From contig JAUZQH010000176.1 in NCBI GenBank assembly GCA_030951065.1, positions 1 through 5,300 of the forward strand: a DNA stretch of 5,300 bases, in the 5' to 3' direction. Below the pieces are notes generated by a model. The model did no database searches, was not told the DNA's origin, and saw only the letters and a program-made list of their open reading frames with translations. The DNA is from Mariprofundus sp. (lineage in GTDB: Bacteria; Pseudomonadota; Zetaproteobacteria; Mariprofundales; Mariprofundaceae). The translations under genes and the position numbers were made by a program. Within the stretch, counting starts at the first letter, position 1, and every line of letters begins with the position of its first letter. This document shows positions 1-5,300 of the stretch, in pieces.

Positions 1-16
1 TTTTAATATATATCGT

Positions 17-58
17 AAAATAGTCAAGACTAAACTTATGTACATACGAAAATAGTCA
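17..58. repeat. Two direct copies of AAAATAGTCA in the argC leader
   Basis: The ten bases AAAATAGTCA occur at 17-26 and again at 49-58, 32 bp apart, which is about three helical turns. Both copies follow a CG-containing AT stretch (TATCGT and ATACG). The first copy also overlaps a small inverted repeat, TAGTC-AA-GACTA, at 21-32. The position upstream of argC would suit paired binding sites for a regulator, but I recognise no regulator and the sequence does not look like an Escherichia coli ARG box. Chance repetition in AT-rich DNA is possible. The rest of the leader up to 125 shows no gene and no promoter that I would commit to. Confidence 0.4.
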
Positions 59-125
59 GTTTCTTCCATGCAGGCAATGTCTAAATAAATTGAAGGGAAT
101 GAGGCATTGCGTATCATGGCGAACT

Positions 126-1157
126 ATGACGATTCCTGTTGCCATTCTTGGCGCGACCGGTTACACCGGCGCAGAACTGATTCGCCTGATTGAAGCGCAT
201 CCTGAATTCGAGGTGGCGCATCTGGGTGCCCATTCCCAAGCCGGCAAACGGGCCGGTGAGGTATTGCCCGGTTGTGCCGGTTCGATGGCGAACATGACGC
301 TGGCTGCGGCCGATGCCGCATTACCGGATGCAGTAGCGCTGGTGTTTACTGCACTGCCCCATGGCGCCGCTGCCAACAGCGTTTTTGCAGCACTTGAAGC
401 GGGCAAAAAGGTGGTCGATCTTTCAGCTGACTTTCGGCATAAAAGCCATGATATTTACAAATCCGCCTATGGCACGGATCATCCGCATACCGAACTGTTT
501 GAGAAAGCAGTATACGGCCTGTGTGAATTTGCCCGTTCCAATATCAGAGATAGCAGTCTGGTTGCCAACCCCGGCTGTTATCCGACCTCCACATTACTGC
601 CGCTGGTACCATTGCTGAAAGCAGGACTGATTGACACCTCAGGCATTATTGTCGATTCCAAGTCCGGCGCATCCGGCGCCGGCCGGAGTGCCAAAACCGA
701 CCTGCTCTATTGCGAACTCAATGATTCTGTCAAAGCCTATGGACTACCGAGGCACCGGCATACCTGGGAGATGGAGGAATGGGCCCTTGGTTTTACTGGC
801 CATGAGATTCAGCTGCGCTTCGTACCGCATATCCTGCCTATGAGCCGGGGTATGCTGACCACGCTTCATTTGAGTGGCAGTAAAACAAACAACTGGCATG
901 ACATTTTGCATAAAACATTTGCAGATGAACCGTTTGTACGGGTACTGCCGCAAGGCACACTGCCATCAACGTCAGGCGTATCCGGCAGCAACCGGTGCGA
1001 TATCGGTATTGCTGTGCTGGGTGCTCATGAGGCCGTTATTGTCAGTTGCATCGACAATCTGCTCAAAGGTGCATCAGGGCAGGCCGTTCAGAATGCCAAT
1101 CTGATGTTTGGGCTGGATGAAACAGCCGGTCTGGCTATTCATGCGCTCTGGCCGTAA
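126..1157 (+). CDS. argC: N-acetyl-gamma-glutamyl-phosphate reductase (ArgC)
   Basis: This cytoplasmic enzyme of arginine synthesis reduces N-acetyl-glutamyl 5-phosphate with NADPH to N-acetyl-glutamate semialdehyde and phosphate. The 343-residue product has the usual length for the family. Visible landmarks are the nucleotide-binding GATGYTG at residues 9-15, TALPHG at 75-80, the active-site cysteine C151 in ANPGCYPTS, SGASGAGR at 180-187, the HRHTWEME segment at 210-217 holding the expected catalytic histidine, and the C-terminal NLLKGASGQAVQNANLMFGL at 311-330. All key residues are present, so the enzyme should be active. The ATG at 126 was chosen because it puts the Rossmann glycine motif at the usual distance from the N-terminus. 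In-frame TTG 90 and ATG 99 would add 12 or 9 residues without family support. No start has a convincing ribosome binding site: GAAGGGA at 92-98 touches ATG 99 and is too far from ATG 126. It is the first gene of a four-gene run. Confidence 0.96.
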   Translation: MTIPVAILGATGYTGAELIRLIEAHPEFEVAHLGAHSQAGKRAGEVLPGCAGSMANMTLAAADAALPDAVALVFTALPHGAAANSVFAALEAGKKVVDLSADFRHKSHDIYKSAYGTDHPHTELFEKAVYGLCEFARSNIRDSSLVANPGCYPTSTLLPLVPLLKAGLIDTSGIIVDSKSGASGAGRSAKTDLLYCELNDSVKAYGLPRHRHTWEMEEWALGFTGHEIQLRFVPHILPMSRGMLTTLHLSGSKTNNWHDILHKTFADEPFVRVLPQGTLPSTSGVSGSNRCDIGIAVLGAHEAVIVSCIDNLLKGASGQAVQNANLMFGLDETAGLAIHALWP

Positions 1158-1160
1158 TTC

Positions 1161-1961
1161 ATGCATGCGCGGTTTAGAATTCTGAACAGGATCGGAGTTC
1201 TGAGAAAGATTAAAATTCTGAACATGCCATTGCAAATCATCATCTATAACGACCCGGACCAGGGGCAGCGAACCATCACGGTGCGTGTTTATGTCGTGAT
1301 TGTTCTGTTCGCCTCACTGTTGATTAGCGCCGGCATGATCGGTCACGCCTTTTTTCCGTCAACGCAACGAATCGCATTAGACCAACAAATAACACAGTTA
1401 CAACAAAAACAGGATGAACTGACCGGGAAACTGGCTAAAACTGAAGCCATGCTGTCACTGGGGAAGGGGCAGATTGACGGTTTGAAGCAGGAGATGTCCT
1501 TGCTGGGTTCCGAGAACAGCATCATGAAAAAGCGGCTGGCTATGTTCGAAGATGTACTGGCGGCCAGGAAAGTCAGTGGCATTCATTTTCTGAGACCCAT
1601 GGCCACCTGGCAGGATAATAATACCATCACGTATCAATTGAGTCTGGTGAAGGGTGAAAACTACCCCCGCTGGATCAAGGGCCACCTTTCCTTCAGCGTC
1701 ACAGGTGCCGATGGTCAGGTCATCACGCTCAGCGCTAAAAAAGGCAAAAGAAGTCTCAAGGTTGAAATGAAAACACATGCGTTTATGGAAGGCACACTGG
1801 CCTGGCCGCAAACATGGCAACCGGACAGATTGACCATTACCCTGATTGATCACCTTGGCCGACAAAAAGGAAAGATTGAAATCCCGATTTTCAGCTCATC
1901 TTCACAACCACCGCTCAATCTCACCGTCCCCAATCAACAAACCCGGGAGCCCTCACCATGA
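1161..1961 (+). CDS. DUF6776-like membrane-anchored coiled-coil protein
   Basis: Function is unknown. The 266-residue product has a short, basic N-terminal segment, one hydrophobic membrane segment at about residues 43-65 (VYVVIVLFASLLISAGMIG), a Gln/Lys/Glu-rich predicted coiled coil at about 71-136, a probable beta-rich domain at about 138-244 (including TITYQLSLVKGENYPRW and HLSFSVTGADGQ), and a Ser/Pro/Gln-rich tail. This predicts an inner-membrane protein with its bulk in the periplasm. The layout and the position after argC match proteins called DUF6776 in proteobacteria; I assign that family from memory of architecture and context, not from a search. The start is uncertain. ATG 1161 lies 3 nt after the argC stop, which suits coupled translation, while ATG 1224 (residue 22) would give 245 residues and removes a repetitive segment. 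Neither has a good ribosome binding site. The stop overlaps the next start as ATGA. Confidence 0.82.
   Translation: MHARFRILNRIGVLRKIKILNMPLQIIIYNDPDQGQRTITVRVYVVIVLFASLLISAGMIGHAFFPSTQRIALDQQITQLQQKQDELTGKLAKTEAMLSLGKGQIDGLKQEMSLLGSENSIMKKRLAMFEDVLAARKVSGIHFLRPMATWQDNNTITYQLSLVKGENYPRWIKGHLSFSVTGADGQVITLSAKKGKRSLKVEMKTHAFMEGTLAWPQTWQPDRLTITLIDHLGRQKGKIEIPIFSSSSQPPLNLTVPNQQTREPSP
1178..1231 (+). repeat. Three imperfect 18-bp tandem repeats at the start of the DUF6776-like gene
   Basis: Three units begin at 1178, 1196 and 1214, exactly 18 bp apart. Units one and three share AATTCTGAACA, and the middle unit reads AGTTCTGAGA. Read in the frame of ATG 1161 they encode ILNRIG, VLRKIK and ILNMPL. 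The I/V and R/K exchanges and one synonymous change fit a translated repeat, but the alternative start ATG 1224 lies inside the third unit, so the array could equally be untranslated leader. Confidence 0.6.
1945..1949 (+). promoter_or_regulatory. Ribosome binding site of the gamma carbonic anhydrase gene
   Basis: GGGAG lies 8 nt before the ATG at 1958, inside the last codons of the preceding gene. Together with the ATGA stop/start overlap it fixes this start and suggests translational coupling. Confidence 0.6.
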
Positions 1962-2470
1962 TCAAACATTATCTGCACTGGAACCCTGAAATTGCCGCAT
2001 CGGCTTTTATCGCTGGATCGGCCGATGTGATAGGACGCGTAACCATCGGTGCCGATGCCAGCATCTGGTACCAGAGTGTATTGCGTGGCGATGTGCACGA
2101 TATTGTCGTGGGTGAACGCTCCAATATTCAGGATCACTGCCTGCTGCACACCAGCGCAGGTGTTTCCCCATGTATTGTCGGTAATGATGTCACCGTTGGT
2201 CACCGGGTGATTCTGCATGGCTGCGAAATTCAGGATTTCTGTCTGGTCGGCATGGGCTCTGTCATTATGGATCAGGCCGTGCTGGAAGAAGGCTGTTTTC
2301 TGGCTGCCGGATCGCTGGTCACGGAACGCAAGGTGCTGCGCGGCGGTTATCTGTATGCCGGTTCTCCGGCCCGTGAATTGCGCGAATTGCGCGATGAGGA
2401 AACAGCATTCCTGCAACGCTCGGCCGCACATTATGTCGAAGTCGCCCGCAATCATAAACAGGGGGCATAA
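1958..2470 (+). CDS. Gamma carbonic anhydrase family protein (YrdA-like hexapeptide-repeat protein)
   Basis: A 170-residue left-handed beta-helix protein of the gamma carbonic anhydrase/YrdA/PaaY group, which forms trimers with a metal held by histidines from two subunits. Hexapeptide-type repeats (for example VIGRVTIGADASIW, CIVGNDVTVG) run from about residue 17 to 137. Family landmarks present are RGD at 43-45, SNIQDH at 55-60 with N56 and Q58, and the three probable metal ligands H64, H82 and H87 in CLLH and GHRVILHGC. The long acidic loop carrying the proton-shuttle glutamate of archaeal Cam is absent, as in the short bacterial members, many of which show little or no measured carbonic anhydrase activity. 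The product may therefore be a true carbonic anhydrase (CO2/bicarbonate exchange) or another metal-dependent enzyme. A charged helix at about 138-168 closes the protein, as is normal for the family. It lies between the DUF6776-like gene (4-nt overlap) and the phosphatase gene (4-nt gap). Confidence 0.93.
   Translation: MIKHYLHWNPEIAASAFIAGSADVIGRVTIGADASIWYQSVLRGDVHDIVVGERSNIQDHCLLHTSAGVSPCIVGNDVTVGHRVILHGCEIQDFCLVGMGSVIMDQAVLEEGCFLAAGSLVTERKVLRGGYLYAGSPARELRELRDEETAFLQRSAAHYVEVARNHKQGA
2460..2465 (+). promoter_or_regulatory. Ribosome binding site of the Ppx/GppA gene
   Basis: AGGGGG lies 9 nt before the ATG at 2475, overlapping the end of the carbonic anhydrase gene. It supports 2475 as the start over the much longer open frame that begins at 2217 inside the previous gene. 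Confidence 0.6.
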
Positions 2471-2474
2471 ACAA

Positions 2475-3443
2475 ATGCCTACCCCTGAGCGATTCGCAGC
2501 CATTGATATCGGCTCCAACACCTTTCGCCTGCTGATTGCCGAGCCTGCTTCACCCGGCAGCGCCACGCCATGGCATACCATTTATTATACCCACCGCATC
2601 ATCCGCCTCGGCGAAGGCCTGCATCACACCGGTCGGCTGGCTGACACCGCCATGCAACGGGCCATGCAAGCTTTCAGTGACTACGCTGCACTGCTGGCGC
2701 ATTATCAGGTGGCTGCGGATCATGTGTACGCCACTGCTACCGCCGCCATGCGCGATGCCGATAACGGTTTGGCATTCCGCAACCGTGTGGTGGCAGAAAC
2801 AGGTATTGATATTCATATTATCGAAGGCGACACTGAAGCGAATATGTCACTGGCCGGTGCCAGTGCTGTACTGACACAGCAAACCCGATCTGACATGCTG
2901 TTGTTTGATATCGGCGGCGGCAGTACCGAATTTATCCGTGCCGCAAACGGCACATGTCGCGATGCCATCAGCCGTAAACTGGGTGTGGTCCGGCTGGTGG
3001 AAGCGCATCTGCATTCCGATCCGCCATCAACATCCGATTACAGTGCCATGCTGGCTGCTGCCGACACGAATCTGGCTGAAGTAGAGCGGTTCTGGGGTAA
3101 TAACCGGGGTGATATCGTGCCACCGACTGCGCTGGTCGGCACCGCCGGCACGGTTACCACACTGGCAGCCACCGAACTCGATCTGTGCCCCTATGATGCC
3201 GATATTATCAATAACCACAGCATGAGTCGCACTGCATTTGAAACACTTCGGGATCGTCTTCTGGCTATGAATCATGAACAACGTCAGGCCATCCGAACCA
3301 TTGAAGAGGGCCGTAGCGACCTGATTGTTGCAGGGCTGGCCATTGTCGAAGCTATTATGAATCGTTGGCATTATAATGACATGATCGTCGTGGATGCAGG
3401 TCTGCTGGAAGGTGCCTGGCTGGAAATCAGCCGGTCAGGGTAA
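2475..3443 (+). CDS. Ppx/GppA family phosphatase, short form
   Basis: A member of the exopolyphosphatase/guanosine pentaphosphatase family in the ASKHA (sugar kinase/actin/Hsp70) fold, expected in the cytoplasm. It should remove terminal phosphate from polyphosphate or from pppGpp. The 322-residue product carries the first phosphate-binding motif DIGSNTFRLL at 11-20, ATATAAMRDADNG at 86-98, EGDTEAN at 117-123 with E121 at the expected catalytic glutamate, the second phosphate-binding motif DIGGGSTEF at 145-153, GTAGTVTTLAA at 222-232, and a C-terminal EGRSDLIVAGLAIVEAIM segment at 278-295. It ends after the two core domains and lacks the C-terminal HD-like domains of Escherichia coli Ppx and GppA (about 500 residues). 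Short forms of this kind are common elsewhere, so it is probably complete rather than broken. The sequence does not decide between the two substrates. The start is set by the ribosome binding site at 2460-2465 and the position of the first motif. It is the last gene of the run. Confidence 0.94.
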   Translation: MPTPERFAAIDIGSNTFRLLIAEPASPGSATPWHTIYYTHRIIRLGEGLHHTGRLADTAMQRAMQAFSDYAALLAHYQVAADHVYATATAAMRDADNGLAFRNRVVAETGIDIHIIEGDTEANMSLAGASAVLTQQTRSDMLLFDIGGGSTEFIRAANGTCRDAISRKLGVVRLVEAHLHSDPPSTSDYSAMLAAADTNLAEVERFWGNNRGDIVPPTALVGTAGTVTTLAATELDLCPYDADIINNHSMSRTAFETLRDRLLAMNHEQRQAIRTIEEGRSDLIVAGLAIVEAIMNRWHYNDMIVVDAGLLEGAWLEISRSG

Positions 3444-3458
3444 CTCCCGGACAACAAA

Positions 3459-5045
3459 TCAGTGGGTATCATCCATGGTGAACCCGTGCTCACGGAACAG
3501 ATGCAGGCAGGCATTGGCAACATCGGTGTCGTAGATACTGCCGCGACCCCGTTCGATCTCGGCCAGTGCTTTTTCAATACCCAGACCGGGACGATACGGG
3601 CGGTGATTGGCCATTGCTTCCACCACATCAGCCACGGCCACAATGCGCGCTTCCAGACAGGTTTCCTCCCCCTTGAGTCCCTGTGGATAACCCGAACCAT
3701 CCATACGCTCGTGATGCTGATGGGCAATATCGGCCACCGGCCACGGGAAATCGATATCCTTGAGCAGCTCATAGCCAACCTGCGGGTGACTCTGAATCAA
3801 AGTATACTCAATTTCGGTCAGCCGGGTTGGCTTGCTCAGAATTTCTGATGGCAAATGAATCTTGCCAATATCGTGAATCTTCCCCCCCATCCGGATACCC
3901 TCAATCTGGTCATTCTCCAGTCCCATTTCGTTGCCAATGGCGCAAGCGATCTCTGCCACGCGTTCCTGATGCCCTGCTGTGTACGGATCGCGCACTTCGG
4001 CAGCCGAAGCAATGGCATGAATGGTTCCTTCCAGGCTCTCCCGCAATCTATCGGCCAGCTGAGTGCGCTCGGTGATATCCTCCATGAAGTGGACAGCATA
4101 AAGTTTTCCCTTTGCATCGGACATGGAATAATTCCGGGACAAGAATATCCTGCCGTCTTCTGTCCGAACTTCCTCTTCAGCCTCACCTGCTCTTTTCCCT
4201 TCTGTCTTTCCTTTGGCGCAGGCATGCAGGCAACCGGGCAGAGGCCCTTCACATTTGGGAAACACCTGCCAATAGGGTTTACCGATAACGTCCTGAACAC
4301 TCATTCCGGCATGTTCTGCATAGGCACGATTCGCCCGTATGATTTGAAAATATTCATCATGGGAAAAGACAGGATCGGTTACAGCGTCGAACGTCTGCTC
4401 CCATTCTGTTTTGGCCCGTTCAATATTCGCAGTCGATTCATTCAGATCTTCCAGCATCAACAGCATGGAACTGCGTGCTTGTTCTGCCTCCATGACACGC
4501 TTTTGTAACTGTTTCTCAATTTGTTTTACCCTGGAGATATCACGGATAAACCCTGAAAAACGTAATGTGTCTCCCTGCTGCACCGCGGTGATGGATAGCT
4601 CGACCGCAAATTCCGAACCGTCGGCACGCATGCCGGTAGTTTCCATGCGGTTGTTCAGCCATTGATAGGCATGACCCGCCAACCATCGTTTCATCCCCTG
4701 TCGATGCTTCTCGCGCAAAGCCGGAGGAATGATCACCTCAGCCAGTTCCCGGCCCAGCACGTCCTCACGCGCATAGCCAAATACCTTCTCGGCAGCATGA
4801 TTAAATTCAACGATTAAACCCTCTTCATCCATGCTGATAACGCAATCCATGGCAGAATCCAGCATCCCCCGTATCAGGGTATCTCTTTCCTGCAATGCTT
4901 CTTTTGCTTTTTTGATAGCCCTCAGAGAATCCGTGTATTTCTTGTCCAGCCGATCCGCCTGATTCAGAGACTCATGCAGCAGCCGGTTTTCCAGCTCCAG
5001 TTGCTGTATTCGTTGCTGCAAGTCCTGTATATCTTTCGCTGTCAT
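3459..5045 (-). CDS. PAS-PAS-HD-GYP protein, predicted cyclic-di-GMP phosphodiesterase
   Basis: A 528-residue soluble regulator with no membrane segment. In order it has an N-terminal coiled coil (about 3-55), PAS1 (about 57-172, ending GFIRDISRVK), a coiled linker (about 173-212), PAS2 (about 213-326, ending HFMEDITERTQ), and an HD-GYP domain (about 335-525). The HD-GYP signature is intact: DPYTAGHQERV at 353-363, HDIGK at 391-395 and HHERMDGSGYP at 444-454. It should therefore hydrolyse c-di-GMP, lowering the signal that favours biofilm over motility. PAS1 has H114 near the position of the FixL haem histidine, and PAS2 has cysteines C265, C272 and C276. No response-regulator receiver domain is present, so the PAS domains are the likely inputs. 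The start at 5045 has GAG 7 nt upstream and begins 8 nt after the stop of the upstream MBL gene. An in-frame ATG at 5090 would add 15 residues and overlap that gene, with no visible ribosome binding site. Confidence 0.93.
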   Translation of the reverse strand: MTAKDIQDLQQRIQQLELENRLLHESLNQADRLDKKYTDSLRAIKKAKEALQERDTLIRGMLDSAMDCVISMDEEGLIVEFNHAAEKVFGYAREDVLGRELAEVIIPPALREKHRQGMKRWLAGHAYQWLNNRMETTGMRADGSEFAVELSITAVQQGDTLRFSGFIRDISRVKQIEKQLQKRVMEAEQARSSMLLMLEDLNESTANIERAKTEWEQTFDAVTDPVFSHDEYFQIIRANRAYAEHAGMSVQDVIGKPYWQVFPKCEGPLPGCLHACAKGKTEGKRAGEAEEEVRTEDGRIFLSRNYSMSDAKGKLYAVHFMEDITERTQLADRLRESLEGTIHAIASAAEVRDPYTAGHQERVAEIACAIGNEMGLENDQIEGIRMGGKIHDIGKIHLPSEILSKPTRLTEIEYTLIQSHPQVGYELLKDIDFPWPVADIAHQHHERMDGSGYPQGLKGEETCLEARIVAVADVVEAMANHRPYRPGLGIEKALAEIERGRGSIYDTDVANACLHLFREHGFTMDDTH

Positions 5046-5053
5046 CTGCAGGC

Positions 5054-5300
5054 TCAACTCAGATCGGGATAAATCAGATCTGTGCCGCATTGCAGCTGTG
5101 CCAGCCAGTCGATAGCGAGCTGCACATGTTCACCGCCAATCAGGCAACCGTGCTGGGGGAAAAGAAAATCGATATTCAAATCAGCCAACTGTCGTGTGAA
5201 ACCGCGCGTGGCAATATTGGAGGCCATATATTCAGTATGGAACAGGCGCATATTGCCTCTGAGTTCCGTAAAATCCTCCGCCCATAAACGCGTCCCCACA
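5054..5300 (-). CDS. 3' end of an MBL-fold protein, probably oxygen-binding di-iron (ODP/flavodiiron-like) type
   Basis: This is a partial gene: only the last 81 or so residues lie in the window and the 5' part runs past base 5300. The GTG at 5299 is not a credible start because the frame stays open to the edge and the conserved catalytic half of the fold is missing. The visible part has FHTEYMASN (about 20-28 of the fragment) and a conserved LFPQHGCLI (46-54), whose histidine (codon 5150-5152) matches a metal ligand at the end of the metallo-beta-lactamase fold. It ends with an amphipathic WLAQLQCGTDLIYPDL. The combination of a Y-M-x-S-N helix and PQHG recalls the di-iron MBL domain of flavodiiron and ODP proteins, which bind or reduce oxygen or nitric oxide. 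I assign this from motif memory; other MBL hydrolases end similarly. It stops 8 nt before the HD-GYP start, so the two are probably co-transcribed. Confidence 0.72.
   Translation of the reverse strand, partial: VGTRLWAEDFTELRGNMRLFHTEYMASNIATRGFTRQLADLNIDFLFPQHGCLIGGEHVQLAIDWLAQLQCGTDLIYPDLS

Noticed and set aside
90..125. Upstream TTG 90 or ATG 99 start for argC
   Set aside because: The added residues are not typical of ArgC N-termini, which begin just before the GxTGxTG motif. The purine-rich GAAGGGA at 92-98 is too close to ATG 99. It remains a minor possibility.
1..125. ArgR-binding ARG box or a defined sigma-70 promoter before argC
   Set aside because: The AT-rich leader offers several vague -10-like hexamers but no pair at proper spacing that stands out, and no sequence close to the Escherichia coli ARG box consensus.
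2217..2474. In-frame upstream extension of the Ppx/GppA gene
   Set aside because: It overlaps the carbonic anhydrase gene in another frame, gives a Trp/Cys-rich sequence unlike the family, and the ATG at 2475 has a good ribosome binding site and the first phosphate motif at the usual position.
1934..2581. Long minus-strand open frame (215 codons) opposite the carbonic anhydrase gene
   Set aside because: The plus strand there encodes clear hexapeptide repeats, metal-binding histidines and the start of a Ppx/GppA motif. The antisense product has no recognisable motif, so it is a shadow of the coding strand.
3431..3450. Intrinsic terminator between the convergent genes
   Set aside because: The only stem is three G-C pairs with a five-base loop, and no run of T follows on either strand.
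3855..4508. Plus-strand open frame (217 codons) opposite the HD-GYP gene
   Set aside because: It lies wholly inside the minus-strand gene with intact PAS and HD-GYP motifs and has no ribosome binding site or family signature that I can see.

Overview
The window looks like chromosomal DNA of a Gram-negative bacterium, most likely a proteobacterium of the beta, gamma or zeta lineages. This rests on the gene content: an ArgC enzyme followed directly by a membrane-anchored coiled-coil protein resembling DUF6776, a YrdA-type gamma carbonic anhydrase, a Ppx/GppA phosphatase and a PAS/HD-GYP regulator. No rRNA or other phylogenetic marker is present, so the lineage is a judgement. The genes are tightly packed. 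There are no tRNAs, insertion sequences, CRISPR arrays or phage genes, and no stretch over 130 bases lacks a gene.

Layout. Bases 1-125 are an AT-rich leader with a repeated AAAATAGTCA element and no recognisable gene. A plus-strand run of four genes follows: argC (126-1157), a DUF6776-like membrane protein (1161-1961), a gamma carbonic anhydrase family protein (1958-2470) and a short Ppx/GppA phosphatase (2475-3443). Gaps are 3 nt, a 4-nt ATGA overlap and 4 nt, so this is almost certainly one operon. On the minus strand, converging with only 15 nt between stop codons, lies a PAS-PAS-HD-GYP protein (3459-5045). Upstream of it in the same direction is the 3' end of an MBL-fold protein resembling oxygen-binding di-iron (ODP/flavodiiron-like) proteins (5054 to beyond the window edge).

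How they work together. The plus-strand operon joins arginine synthesis with housekeeping or stress genes and shows no single pathway. The minus-strand pair is the most suggestive part. A probable di-iron MBL protein is linked by an 8-nt gap to a predicted c-di-GMP phosphodiesterase whose two PAS domains carry possible sensing residues: a FixL-like histidine in PAS1 and a three-cysteine cluster in PAS2. A redox- or oxygen-responsive c-di-GMP module is a reasonable hypothesis, but the sequence does not prove it.
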